Part shown: positions 44,466 to 53,660 of the stretch, piece after piece
Layout of the letters: each line of letters begins with the position of its first letter
Numbering within the stretch: the first letter of the stretch is position 1
NCBI RefSeq assembly: GCF_001984175.1
Contig: NZ_MTQP01000052.1
Location: 1-64,000, forward strand
Direction of reading: 5' to 3'
Length of the DNA stretch: 64,000 bases
Source: Saccharothrix sp. ALI-22-I
GTDB taxonomy: Bacteria > Actinomycetota > Actinomycetes > Mycobacteriales > Pseudonocardiaceae
Position numbers and translations under genes: made by a program
The notes under the pieces: model-generated
What the model was told of the DNA's origin: nothing
The model's database searches: none
Seen by the model: only the letters and a program-made list of their open reading frames with translations

Positions 44466-47228
44466 GTGAGCAGGCGTGACGAGCGCCGGAAGAAGATCGA
44501 GAGCTCCTTCGAGGAGTTCCGCAGGGCGGTCGCCGCCGCGTTGGGCAACGCCTCGCGCGAGCACCGCCTGCTCGCCGACGAACGTGCCCGCGACATGTTC
44601 GAGGTGATGTTGCGCGGTGACGGCATCGATCGGGCGCTGGACGACCACCTGCTGGCCGAGGCGCTGGAGAACCCGCGGTTCACGCAGCAGGTGGCGAAGG
44701 CGCTGATCGACCGGATCGACGCCTTCCGCGACTGGTCCGAACGCGGACCGGACCAGCTGACCGCGCTGGTGAACGCGGTGGCCGAGGGCCCGGCGTCGTG
44801 GCCGCACGAGTCGTGGCTGGGCACACCGGGCACGGACGACGGCAGCGACGGCGTCCCCGAGCTGTGGCGCATCGGCACCGGCGTGGTCCGCAGCGCGCCC
44901 GAGCCGCAGCGCTTCCCGGTGGCCGTGCCGCTGCTCGACCAGGCGCACCTGCACGTCTCCTCCACCTACGAGAGCCGTGCCGCGGCCGAGGGCCTGGTGG
45001 AGAGCCTGCTGCTGCGGGTGCTGAGCCACTTCCAGCCCGGTCTGGTGCACGTGCACGTGTGGGACGTCAGCCAGCTCACCGGCGCGCTGCCCGGCCTGTA
45101 CCCGTTGACCAGGGCGGGCCTGCTGACCGTGCACGACCCGGCCCGGCTGCACGAGCTGCTGGACGAGCTGTCCGACCACATCCGCCGCGTGCACACCGGC
45201 GTGCTGGTCGAGGGCCACCAGTCGGTGAAGGCGGCGGGCGGGCGGCGGACCGAGCCGTGGCGGGTGGCGGTGCTGTTCGGCAACCGGCAGGCGTTGCGGG
45301 AGGAGCACCAGCAGCAGCTGCAACGAGTGGCGCGCAACGGTCTGGCGGCCGGCATCCAGCTGTTCATCGTCGACATCCCGGTCACGGTCAACTCGCCGAT
45401 CGAGACCGTCACCATCGCCGCCGACCAGACCGCGACGTGCACGATGACCGGCAAGCACGTGACCGTCACGCTCGACCCGCCGTTCCCCCGCACGGCGGTG
45501 CCCCGCGCCTGCGCGGCGATCGCGGACAAGCGGGAGGAGCGCCGCACCCGGCTCAGCACGTTCGCCGACCTGCTGCCGGAGCAGCTGTGGCAGGAGAGCT
45601 CGGCGGCGGGGGTGATCGCGCCGGTCGGCTACCACGAGGGCGAGCCGGTGCACGTCGCGTTGGGCGACACGTCGCCGCACGCGTTGATCGGCGGGCCCAG
45701 CGGCTCGGGCAAGACCAACTTCCTCTACGCCATGCTCGGCAGCCTGGCCGCCCGGTACCGGCCGGAGGAGCTGGAGCTGTACCTGCTGGACTTCAAGGAG
45801 GGCGTGTCGTTCGCGCAGTTCGCGCCGGGCCGCAAGGACCCGACGTGGCTGCCGCACGCGCGGCTGGTCGGCGTGAACGTCAACACCGACCGCGAGTTCG
45901 GCGTGGCGCTGCTGGCGTTCCTGGCCGACGAGATGCGCAGGCGCGCGGACGCGGCCAAGCAGCACGAGGTCACCAAGTTGGAGCAGTTGCGCGAGGAGGA
46001 CCCGGCCGGCCACTGGCCGCGGATCGTGGCGGTGATCGACGAGTTCCAGTACCTGTTCGGCGAACGCGACCAGGTCACCGCGCAGGCGACGCAGCTGCTG
46101 GAGGACGTGGCCCGGCGCGGCCGGTCGCAGGGCATCCACCTGGTGCTGTCCAGCCAGGACGTGTCCGGTATCGAGGGCTTCTGGGGCAAGTCGGCGATCT
46201 TCGAGCAGTTCACCGTGCGCATCGCGCTGCCCAAGGCGCGCCGGGTGCTGGCCGAGCCGCAGAACGACGCCGCGGTGGAGCTGCCGCGCTGGCACGCGGT
46301 GGTCAACCACGAGTCGGGCGTGCGGCCGGGCAACGAGATCGCGCGCATCCCGGACGCCACCACCAAGGGCACGTTCGACGCGCTGCAAGCCGAGCTGCAC
46401 CGGCTCCGACCGGCCGACCTGACCGAACCGATCCTGTTCGACGGCAGCAAGGTGCCCGCGTTGCAGGCGTTGCCGGACTTCCGGGCGCTGCGGCCGGGAG
46501 AGGGCAACCCGACCGTGCTGATGGGCCAGGTGATCGACGTGGCGGGCAGCGCGGCCAAGGTCCGCTTCGCCCGCACGCCCGGCCGCAACATCGCGGTGCT
46601 CGGGTCGCTGGCCGAGGACGCGGCCGACGTGCTGGGCGGCGCGGCGCTGTCGCTGGCCCGCCAGCACGAGCCCAACGATGCCCGGTTCACCCTGGCCTGC
46701 CTGGCCGAGGACGCTTGGCCGTACGCGGAGAAGCTGGCCAAACAGCTGCGCGACGCGGGCCACGCGGTGGACCTGTTCGGCATGGACGGCATCAGGACGC
46801 TGCTGGACGACACCGCGGCCCGGATCACCGCCAGCATGACCGGTGAGACGGGTGCGCCACTGCAACCGCACTACGTGGTGGTTTACGCGGTGGACGCGGC
46901 GCACACCCTGTTGGAGGCCAAGAACGAAAAGCGGGTCTCCGGGGTGGACAACCTGCGCACCGTGCTCAAGCACGGCCCGGAGAACCGCACCCACGTGCTG
47001 GGCTGGTGGCGGGGCGCGCAGCGGCTGAAGAACAGCCTGTCACCGGGTGTCTACGACGACATCGGCGCGTGGGTCGCCTTCGACATCCAGGGCAAGGAGC
47101 TGCTGTCGTTCGGACCGGAGCAGGTCTTGACGTGGTCACCGCGACCGCGGCGCGGCCTGTTCTTCGACCGGTTCGAGCACTCGCGGCCCCAGGTCGTCAT
47201 CCCGTTCGACACCGGGGAGGAATCATGA
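44466..47228 (+). CDS. FtsK/SpoIIIE-type ATPase with three tandem ATPase-like domains, no membrane anchor
   Basis: A 920-residue protein. Residues 1-100 are helical and charged. Residues about 130-370 form a degenerate ATPase-like unit (VAVPLLDQAHLHVSSTYESR, WRVAVLFGNRQ). Residues about 380-640 form the canonical FtsK/SpoIIIE core, with Walker A GGPSGSGKTN (about 409-418), LLDFKEGVSF, Walker B VAVIDEFQYLF (about 521-531) and HLVLSSQD. A third degenerate unit follows at about 660-900 (RNIAVLGSLAEDAADVLGGA, VVVYAVDAAHTLLE). Three tandem units, one with an intact P-loop, resemble EccC of type VII secretion, but no N-terminal transmembrane helix exists. It may pump DNA or protein in a soluble complex. 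Confidence 0.88.
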   Translation: MSRRDERRKKIESSFEEFRRAVAAALGNASREHRLLADERARDMFEVMLRGDGIDRALDDHLLAEALENPRFTQQVAKALIDRIDAFRDWSERGPDQLTALVNAVAEGPASWPHESWLGTPGTDDGSDGVPELWRIGTGVVRSAPEPQRFPVAVPLLDQAHLHVSSTYESRAAAEGLVESLLLRVLSHFQPGLVHVHVWDVSQLTGALPGLYPLTRAGLLTVHDPARLHELLDELSDHIRRVHTGVLVEGHQSVKAAGGRRTEPWRVAVLFGNRQALREEHQQQLQRVARNGLAAGIQLFIVDIPVTVNSPIETVTIAADQTATCTMTGKHVTVTLDPPFPRTAVPRACAAIADKREERRTRLSTFADLLPEQLWQESSAAGVIAPVGYHEGEPVHVALGDTSPHALIGGPSGSGKTNFLYAMLGSLAARYRPEELELYLLDFKEGVSFAQFAPGRKDPTWLPHARLVGVNVNTDREFGVALLAFLADEMRRRADAAKQHEVTKLEQLREEDPAGHWPRIVAVIDEFQYLFGERDQVTAQATQLLEDVARRGRSQGIHLVLSSQDVSGIEGFWGKSAIFEQFTVRIALPKARRVLAEPQNDAAVELPRWHAVVNHESGVRPGNEIARIPDATTKGTFDALQAELHRLRPADLTEPILFDGSKVPALQALPDFRALRPGEGNPTVLMGQVIDVAGSAAKVRFARTPGRNIAVLGSLAEDAADVLGGAALSLARQHEPNDARFTLACLAEDAWPYAEKLAKQLRDAGHAVDLFGMDGIRTLLDDTAARITASMTGETGAPLQPHYVVVYAVDAAHTLLEAKNEKRVSGVDNLRTVLKHGPENRTHVLGWWRGAQRLKNSLSPGVYDDIGAWVAFDIQGKELLSFGPEQVLTWSPRPRRGLFFDRFEHSRPQVVIPFDTGEES

Positions 47229-47656
47229 TCAGCCACGCCTCAGTGGTGCCCGCGCAACGCACCAGCGGGGACGGCGCGCCGGAGGTCGAGGCGGTCTCGG
47301 CGGTCGAGCGCTACCGGGAGATCGTCGCGCTGGCCGGCGACTCGGTGGAGCGGATGCGCGCGGCCGACCGGGCGCGGGTGCGGGAGCTGCTGGAACGGCT
47401 GGCCGCGTCGCAGGACCGGATGGCCGAGGTCATCGACCAGGAGAAGCTGGTCAAGCAGATGGTCGCCGAGCACTGGGAGGCCGTGGTCCGGCTGTTGTGG
47501 GAGGAGCGGTGGTTCACCATGACCACGGTGCCCGGCCCGGACGAGTCGGTGCCGCCACGTGACCAGCGCGAGTACAACACCGCGCTGGAACTGGCCTTCC
47601 GGGCGTTGGAGGAGGCGTCGCAGAAGCGCGCCCTGTTGCGCCGCAAGGGCCCCTAG
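47225..47656 (+). CDS. Unknown coiled-coil-like protein of the FtsK operon
   Basis: A 143-residue protein overlapping the ATPase stop codon by 4 nt (ATGA). Its middle is an amphipathic, charged helix (VERMRAADRARVRELLERLA), followed by AEHWEAVVRLLWEERWFTMT and a C-terminal helix rich in Ala, Glu and Arg. No family was recognised. The overlap shows it belongs to the same translation unit as the ATPase and is probably a partner protein. Confidence 0.7.
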   Translation: MISHASVVPAQRTSGDGAPEVEAVSAVERYREIVALAGDSVERMRAADRARVRELLERLAASQDRMAEVIDQEKLVKQMVAEHWEAVVRLLWEERWFTMTTVPGPDESVPPRDQREYNTALELAFRALEEASQKRALLRRKGP

Positions 47657-47660
47657 TGTT

Positions 47661-48068
47661 CTAGAAGCCCCAGGAGACGGCCACCGTGTCGAAGTCGAGT
47701 TCGGCGCCGGCACGGCGGTAGGTGGCCAGGGCGGCGGCGTTGTCCTTCTCGGTGCCGGTCCACACGCCGGTGCAGCCGCGTTCCCGGGCCAGTTCGACCA
47801 GCTGCCCGATCAACGCGGTGGCGATGCCCCGCCGCTGGTGGGCGTCGTCCACGCCCAGCTCGTAGAGGAACATCTCCACGCCCTTGTCGGGGTGGATGGT
47901 CTCGACCCCGGACACGAACCCGGCGGGCTCGCCGTCGACGTAGGCGATGAACAGGTGGTGCCGGTCGTCGGCGAGGAACGCGCGGGTGGCGTCCTCGACC
48001 GGCGGGTCGTCGAACAGGTGGCCCGCGGCCATCACGGCGTCGAACGACGTGATCCGGCGGATATCCAT
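47661..48068 (-). CDS. GNAT acetyltransferase (AAC(3)-I-like)
   Basis: A 135-residue GCN5-related acetyltransferase. The acetyl-CoA loop is in LGVDDAHQRRGIATALI, preceded by FIAYVDGEPAGFVSG and followed by GCTGVWTGTEKDNAAALATYRRAG, a pattern shared with aminoglycoside 3-N-acetyltransferase type I and relatives. Drug substrates are not proven. It is convergent with the FtsK operon (4-nt gap) and divergent from the next GNAT gene, 34 nt away. Confidence 0.88.
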   Translation of the reverse strand: MDIRRITSFDAVMAAGHLFDDPPVEDATRAFLADDRHHLFIAYVDGEPAGFVSGVETIHPDKGVEMFLYELGVDDAHQRRGIATALIGQLVELARERGCTGVWTGTEKDNAAALATYRRAGAELDFDTVAVSWGF

Positions 48069-48102
48069 GCGGGCGAGGGTAGCTCTTGGGGATGATGCGG
48101 TC

Positions 48103-48813
48103 ATGCGCGTTCTGTCCTCCCCCGCCGACGTCGCCGCCGCCAGTACCGACCCGCTGACGCGCTGGGCCGCGCAGGCGTTGCTGCCGGGCCGTGACGGCGC
48201 CGCGTGGGCGCACGGCGACGCGGTCGGTGTGCTCGCGCCGGGCTTGAACAGGCACGACCGGCTCGTGCTGGCGGGGCCGGTGGACGACGTGGCGGTGCTG
48301 CTGCGGACGCACGCGAGGCCCGGCGTGAACCCGCTGGTGACGACCGGCGTGGCAGAAGAGCTGGGGTGGCCGGTGCGGGCGACGTTCGGGTGGATGGAAC
48401 GCACCGGGTCGCTCGACGCGGGTGCGGGTGCCCGGTGGCTCGCCGAGGACGAGTGGGACGACGTGGAGGCGTTGCTGCGCAAGGCGAGCCCGAAGTCGTA
48501 CGTGTGGCCGCGTGAGCCGGGGCCGTCGCGGTGGGCGGGCATCCACGCGGACGGCGAGCTGGTGTCGGTCGGTGCGGACGCGTGGTCGGCGCCGGGGGTC
48601 GGGTTCGTCGCGGGCGTGGCCACCCACCCTGACCACCGCGGCCGGTCTTTGTCGACGAATCTCTGTTCATTCCTGGTCGATGCATTGCTGGCCGAGCACG
48701 GCACCTGCGCGTTGATGGTCGAAGCGGAAAACCCGGCCGCCATCGCGGTCTACCGGCGATTGGGATTCGAGTACCGGAGCGTGACCGCACTGCGGGACGC
48801 AGCTCACACCTGA
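48103..48813 (+). CDS. GNAT acetyltransferase
   Basis: A 236-residue protein. The C-terminal half is a GNAT domain with VGFVAGVATHPDHRGRSLST (acetyl-CoA loop) and EAENPAAIAVYRRLGFEYRS. The N-terminal half is an unrecognised domain typical of FR47-like or GNAT-fusion acetyltransferases. It is divergent from the smaller GNAT gene, and both share one short promoter region. The substrate is unknown. Confidence 0.85.
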   Translation: MRVLSSPADVAAASTDPLTRWAAQALLPGRDGAAWAHGDAVGVLAPGLNRHDRLVLAGPVDDVAVLLRTHARPGVNPLVTTGVAEELGWPVRATFGWMERTGSLDAGAGARWLAEDEWDDVEALLRKASPKSYVWPREPGPSRWAGIHADGELVSVGADAWSAPGVGFVAGVATHPDHRGRSLSTNLCSFLVDALLAEHGTCALMVEAENPAAIAVYRRLGFEYRSVTALRDAAHT

Positions 48814-48854
48814 ATGGCGGAACAGGGCCGCGACTTCGTGCCGTTGCACTTCAC

Positions 48855-49855
<1,001 letters not shown>

Positions 49856-49862
<7 letters not shown>

Positions 49863-49884
49863 TTCTCCGGTCCTGTAGTTCTCC
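49856..49884. repeat. 13-bp direct duplication across a stop codon
   Basis: CCTGTAGTTCTCC occurs at 49856-49868 and 49872-49884. The first copy contains the TAG stop of the oxidoreductase gene. Confidence 0.75.
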
Positions 49885-49891
49885 AGTGCGC

Positions 49892-49931
49892 GAAAAATGG
49901 TTGTCGCACACGGCCGGCGATGCGCTAGCGT
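49892..49931 (+). promoter_or_regulatory. Promoter of the erm leader, WhiB7-like
   Basis: TTGTCG (49901-49906) and TAGCGT (49926-49931) are separated by 19 bp, and an A-rich tract GAAAAAT (49892-49898) lies directly upstream of the -35. This resembles WhiB7-dependent resistance promoters of actinobacteria. The -10 ends 7 nt before the leader ATG, so the transcript probably starts at the leader codon. Confidence 0.5.
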
Positions 49932-49938
49932 CGCCGGC

Positions 49939-49983
49939 ATGTGTGCTGCCGCCTCTGCGTTCACCCGGTTGCGCCGCGTCTAG
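49939..49983 (+). CDS. erm leader peptide with RLR arrest-like motif
   Basis: A 14-codon frame encoding MCAAASAFTRLRRV precedes the erm gene. It ends with RLRR. The Arg-x-Arg motif is the known macrolide-dependent ribosome-arrest signature of ErmD-type leaders. The promoter placement makes it probably leaderless. A stem formed by GCGGCGG (49983-49989) and CCGCCGC (50008-50014) begins at its stop codon. The function as an attenuator is inferred. Confidence 0.6.
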   Translation: MCAAASAFTRLRRV

Positions 49984-50085
49984 CGGCGGCATCCTTCGGT
50001 AGAAGCTCCGCCGCTCCAGCGAGTCCTCGCCGGGCGGTCTTCCGTGCTGCCCGGTTCGCTACCCAGCAGCCGCGGAGATCGACCA
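49983..50085 (+). promoter_or_regulatory. Putative translational attenuator of erm
   Basis: Besides the stem at 49983-50014, CTCCGC (50006-50011) can instead pair with GCGGAG (50072-50077), which contains the erm ribosome-binding site. A third stem, CCGGGC/GCCCGG, lies at 50030-50054. Mutually exclusive stems that can hide the ribosome-binding site are expected in drug-inducible attenuation. Which fold is the induced one cannot be decided by eye. Confidence 0.45.
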
Positions 50086-50889
50086 GTGCGCACGCACCAC
50101 AACGGCCGGCACGAGAACGGCCAGAACTTCCTCACCGACCACACCGTCATCACCGCTGTGGTCGACCTCGTCGGACTCACCCGCGGACCGATCCTGGAGA
50201 TCGGCTCCGGTGGCGGCGCGTTGACGCTGCCCTTGCAGGCCCTCGGCCGACCGTTGACCGCCGTGGAGATCGACCTTGACCGGGTCCGCGAGTTGCGCGG
50301 ACGGGTCGGGCCCGGCACGTCGGTCGTCCACGCGGACTTCCTGCGGCACCGGCTGCCGTCCTCGCCGCACGTGCTGGTCGGCAACCTGCCGTTCCACCTG
50401 ACCACGGCGATGCTGCGACGCATCGTCCACTCCGACCACTGGACGGACGCGGTCCTGCTGGTCCAGTGGGAAGTCGCCCGGCGTCGGGCGGGTGTGGGCG
50501 GCGCGACGATGATGACGGCGCAGTGGTGGCCCTGGTACTCGTTCGGCTTGGCGCGGCGGGTCCCGGCAGCTGCGTTCCGCCCGCGACCGAACGTGGACGG
50601 CGGCCTGATGACCATGACCCGCCGCGGCACCCCTCTCGTGGACGTCGGGAGCCGACGCCAGTACCAGGCGTTCGTGCACCGGGTCTTCACCGGTCGCGGG
50701 CGCGGTGTGCCGCAGATCGTGCGTGCCGCCTACCCGTCGTCCCGCATCACGCCGTGGCTGCGGAGGCACGCCATCACCGACCGGACGCTGCCGCGTGACC
50801 TCACCGCCGAGCAGTGGGCCGGCCTGTTCCGGATCGGACTGTCGGGGGTCGGTGCCACAATTCCGCGGCATGGCGGGGAAAACGGTTAG
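50086..50889 (+). CDS. erm: 23S rRNA (adenine-N6)-methyltransferase, Erm family
   Basis: A 267-residue rRNA methyltransferase with NGQNFLTD (11-18), SAM motif ILEIGSGGGALT (36-47), acidic EIDLDR and the target-adenine motif NLPF (100-103). The HENGQNFL context and the basic C-terminal domain fit Erm and not the housekeeping KsgA. It should methylate A2058 and give macrolide-lincosamide-streptogramin B resistance. GGAG lies 9 nt upstream of the GTG at 50086. The leader peptide and stems upstream suggest inducible expression. Confidence 0.9.
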   Translation: MRTHHNGRHENGQNFLTDHTVITAVVDLVGLTRGPILEIGSGGGALTLPLQALGRPLTAVEIDLDRVRELRGRVGPGTSVVHADFLRHRLPSSPHVLVGNLPFHLTTAMLRRIVHSDHWTDAVLLVQWEVARRRAGVGGATMMTAQWWPWYSFGLARRVPAAAFRPRPNVDGGLMTMTRRGTPLVDVGSRRQYQAFVHRVFTGRGRGVPQIVRAAYPSSRITPWLRRHAITDRTLPRDLTAEQWAGLFRIGLSGVGATIPRHGGENG

Positions 50890-50910
50890 CTGGCAGAGGC
50901 CCTCCGGGAC

Positions 50911-51138
50911 GTGGTGGACTCGATCTCCGGCCAGGTTCCGCTGATCCGGTCCAACAGCCCGAGCGCGTTCAGGGCGACCGTGATCCCGCTGCACCTGTTC
51001 GAACGCATTGCCGCGGAGCGCGAGTCCGGCATCCTCGGCGAGTCGATCGAGGAGATCCAGGACGGGGTCGACTCGTACACGAAGGCGCTGCGGGCGCTGG
51101 AGTCGAGCCGGCGGCAGAGTGCGGAGGTGGCCGGTTAG
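50911..51138 (+). CDS. Small unknown protein or gene fragment after erm
   Basis: A 75-residue frame (VVDSISGQVPLIRSNSPSAF to LESSRRQSAEVAG) with good GC3 and a helix-rich C-terminus (EEIQDGVDSYTKALRALE). It is in the same frame as erm, directly after its stop codon, and sensible-looking codons (LAEALRD) extend back to that stop. It may therefore be the tail of a disrupted gene. I do not recognise the family. It ends with a 4-nt convergent overlap with the amidohydrolase gene. Confidence 0.45.
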   Translation: MVDSISGQVPLIRSNSPSAFRATVIPLHLFERIAAERESGILGESIEEIQDGVDSYTKALRALESSRRQSAEVAG

Positions 51139-52331
51139 ACGATCTCGCCGTCGGCCGCGACGACGCGTCCCGCGTGCACGACCAGCGTGCGCGGGGCGCG
51201 GTCCATCACGGCGGCGGTCACCGTGTCGCCCGGCACCACGACCAGGTCGGCGGGTGCGCCCTCGGTCAGCCCCAGGGTCCGGCCCATGACGGCCGCGCCG
51301 CCGCGCGTGGCGATGTCGGCGCACACCTCGACCAGGTCGTCGCGGCGGAACCCGTTGCGGTAGACCAGCTGCCAGGCCCGTTCCAGCATGTCGCCGTTGC
51401 CGTAGGGCGACCAGTAGTCGCGGATTCCGTCCTGCCCGAGACCGACCCGCACGCCCGCCCACCTCAGTTGCTGCAACGGCAACGGTTCCCGTGAACCCGG
51501 CGCGACCGTGGTCACCGCGACGTCCTGCTGTGCCAGCAGCTCCACCAGCTCCCGCTGCCGCTCAGCGTCCACAGTGGACAGCGCGAACGCGTGGCTGATC
51601 GTCACCTGTCCCTGCATGCCGAGCGCGTGCACGCGTTCGCAGATCAACTCCACCTGGAACGCGCCGAGCGACCCGGCGTCGTGCAGGTGCACGTCCACCC
51701 CGCACTGGTGCCGCTCCGCCAGCCCGAACACGACGTCCAGGTGCCGCACCGGATCACGGTCGTAGCCCGCCGGGTCGAGCCCGCCGACCAGGTCCGCGCC
51801 CGCGCGCAGGGCCGCGTCCAGCAGTTCGGCGGTCCCCTTCTCCCGCAGGATGCCGCACTGCGGGAACGCCACCACCTCGACGTGCGCCCGCCCGGAGTGC
51901 TCCTCACGTGCTGCGAGCACGCCTTCGAGCTTGTCCAGTCCGGAGTCCACGTCCACCTGCGCGTGGCTGCGCACGTGCGTCGCACCGCTCGCGATCGTGC
52001 GCGCGAGTGTGTAGGTGGCGCGTTGTGCGACGGACGTCTCGGCGGACCGCCAGTTGCGACGGTCGTTGTCGATCAGTTCGGACAGTCCGTCGCCCGCGCT
52101 GTGCGGGCGGAACGGCAGGCCGAGCCGGGTGGAGTCGAGGTGCGCGTGCGCGTCGGTGAACGCCGGCAGCAGCACGCCGCCCCGGCCGTCGACCACCGGC
52201 ACGGCGGGCGGCGGGTCGAGGTCCGGGGCGAACGCCGCGACGTGCCCGCCCTCGCAGAGCACGTCGACCAGGGGTGCGTCCGGGCGGTTCGGCCACGGCC
52301 GCACGGAACGGATCAGCAGGTCACCGGTCAC
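51135..52331 (-). CDS. Amidohydrolase (cytosine deaminase-like)
   Basis: A 398-residue TIM-barrel amidohydrolase: metal site AFTDAHAHLDST, HVRSHAQVDVDSGLDKLEGVL, VDVHLHDAG, ISHAFALS, and the late Asp in GLGQDGIRDYWSPYGNGDML. This set matches the CodA/N-isopropylammelide-like branch, which deaminates cytosine or related ring compounds. There is no signal peptide. The GTG start at 52331 overlaps the tail of the degraded oxidase gene upstream on the same strand. Confidence 0.9.
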   Translation of the reverse strand: MTGDLLIRSVRPWPNRPDAPLVDVLCEGGHVAAFAPDLDPPPAVPVVDGRGGVLLPAFTDAHAHLDSTRLGLPFRPHSAGDGLSELIDNDRRNWRSAETSVAQRATYTLARTIASGATHVRSHAQVDVDSGLDKLEGVLAAREEHSGRAHVEVVAFPQCGILREKGTAELLDAALRAGADLVGGLDPAGYDRDPVRHLDVVFGLAERHQCGVDVHLHDAGSLGAFQVELICERVHALGMQGQVTISHAFALSTVDAERQRELVELLAQQDVAVTTVAPGSREPLPLQQLRWAGVRVGLGQDGIRDYWSPYGNGDMLERAWQLVYRNGFRRDDLVEVCADIATRGGAAVMGRTLGLTEGAPADLVVVPGDTVTAAVMDRAPRTLVVHAGRVVAADGEIV

Positions 52332-53077
52332 CAGGCGACGCTAGCTCCGCCGGGTTGAACTTTCCAGGGATGAGCTTTCCGGGATTGAGCACCCCGGTCG
52401 GGTCGAGCGTCCGCTTGACGGACGCCAGCACGTCCACCCCGAGCGCGCCGATCTCCGCTTCCAGGTACGGCACGTGGTCCGCGCCCACCGCGTGGTGGTG
52501 GCTGATCGTGCCGAGCCCGGTGATGGCCTCGCTCGCGGCGGCCTTGGCGACCTGCCACTGGCCGATCGGGTCGGTGGCGTCCCGTGCGGCCAGGGCGGTG
52601 AAGTACAGCGACGCGCCGGTCTCGTAAGCGTGAGAGATGCCGCCTTGTCGCCGCGCAGGGCGTTCACCCCGCCGACGACGGACGTGCCGCCGCCGAACGG
52701 CACCACGGCCACGTCGTGCTCGACGCACGTCTTCAGCACTTCGACGACCTGCGCGGGTGACGCGGGCAGCACCACCGCGTCCGGCACCGCCAGGTCACCG
52801 TCACCACGTTGCCGCAGTAGGTCCACATAGGACAGCCCGCCCACGCGTCCCAGCCGGGAATCGTGGTCCATCCGGACGTAACCAGGCCCGACCACCGCGT
52901 CCAACGCGGCGCGCGCGGCACCCGACAACGCCGACTCCGGCACGACCGGCGTACGGCTCGGCGTGCGGACGTCCGAGAGGCCGTGCGCCCGCGAAGCCAC
53001 TTGAGGGCGTGCGGCGGGAGCTCGCCGGTGGTGGAGGTCCAACTGCCCCGGAGGGTGTGGTCGATGCGCTCGGTCAC
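52321..53077 (-). pseudogene. Degraded alkylglycerone-phosphate synthase (FAD-binding oxidase)
   Basis: The start (GTG at 53077, MTERIDHTLRGSWTST, PPHALKWL) belongs to the FAD_binding_4 family of about 530 residues. Near 53000 the frame shifts. The next frame continues with LSDVRTPSRTPVVPES to VVPFGGGTSVVGGVNALRGD. Near 52640 the reading jumps to a third frame and straight to the family's C-terminal part, ISHAYETGASLYFTALAA to LDPTGVLNPGKLIP. The roughly 300-residue middle is absent. One frameshift plus a large internal deletion make a functional product very unlikely. It is divergent from TetR-glpD, a conserved context for this gene. Confidence 0.88.
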
Positions 53078-53080
53078 CGC

Positions 53081-53111
53081 TACAGTGTGACATATGACGT
53101 CTCAACGTCAC
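53081..53111. promoter_or_regulatory. TetR operator at the glpD operon start
   Basis: TGACGT-CTCA-ACGTCA (53095-53110) lies just inside the start codon, and GTGAC (53087-53091) matches GTCAC (53107-53111) in inverse. TACAGT at 53081-53086 is a -10-like hexamer 7 nt before the ATG, suggesting a leaderless mRNA. Confidence 0.5.
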
Positions 53112-53660
53112 AGTGATGACGCGCTCCTCGACGCGGCCCGCGACTGCGTGGTCCAGGTCGGGGTCCGCCGCACCACGCTGACGGACATCGCCAAACGCGC
53201 CGGCGTCAGCCGGATGACCCTCTACCGCCGGTTCCCGGACGTCGGGACGCTGGTCAGGGCCTTGATGACCAGGGAGTTCACCGCGCTGTTGCAGCGCATC
53301 ACGGTCACCGGGGACAACACCAGGCAGCGGCTGGTGGCGCAGGCCATCGCGAGCATCCGCCTGCTCGCCGCCGACCCGTTGATGCGCCGGGTGCTCGACC
53401 TGGACGCCGAACTGATGCTGCCGTACCTCGTGCAGCGGCTCGGCAGCACGCAGAAGCTGGTCGAGGCGTTCCTGGTGGCGCAGATCGAAGCGGGCCACGC
53501 GGACGGCTCGATCCGCGCCGGTTCTCCCGCCGCCCAGGCCCGCTTGGTGCTGCTGACCACGCAGTCGCTGGTGCTGTCGATCCGGCCCGCGACCACCGAC
53601 CTGGACTTCGAGGAACTGCTGGCCGAACTGGCCACCTACCTGGACGCGGCCCTGTCATGA
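53094..53660 (+). CDS. TetR family regulator
   Basis: A 188-residue TetR protein with the helix-turn-helix VGVRRTTLTDIAKRAGVSRMTLYRRFPDVGTLVRAL (residues 22-57) and an all-helical ligand domain. Its last 4 nt overlap the glpD start (ATGA), so both are translated together. It probably represses itself, glpD and formerly the divergent oxidase gene, now degraded. The ligand may be a glycerol or lipid metabolite (inference from context). Confidence 0.9.
   Translation: MTSQRHSDDALLDAARDCVVQVGVRRTTLTDIAKRAGVSRMTLYRRFPDVGTLVRALMTREFTALLQRITVTGDNTRQRLVAQAIASIRLLAADPLMRRVLDLDAELMLPYLVQRLGSTQKLVEAFLVAQIEAGHADGSIRAGSPAAQARLVLLTTQSLVLSIRPATTDLDFEELLAELATYLDAALS

Noticed and set aside
44232..46994. A 920-codon open frame on the minus strand opposite the FtsK-type gene
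   Set aside because: It is an antisense shadow caused by GC-rich third codon positions. Its translation is low complexity (Arg, Gly, Gln, Val, His) with no motifs, while the plus strand has clear FtsK motifs.
50086..50889. Housekeeping dimethyltransferase KsgA
   Set aside because: The HENGQNFL start context, NLPF motif and the leader peptide arrangement fit Erm.
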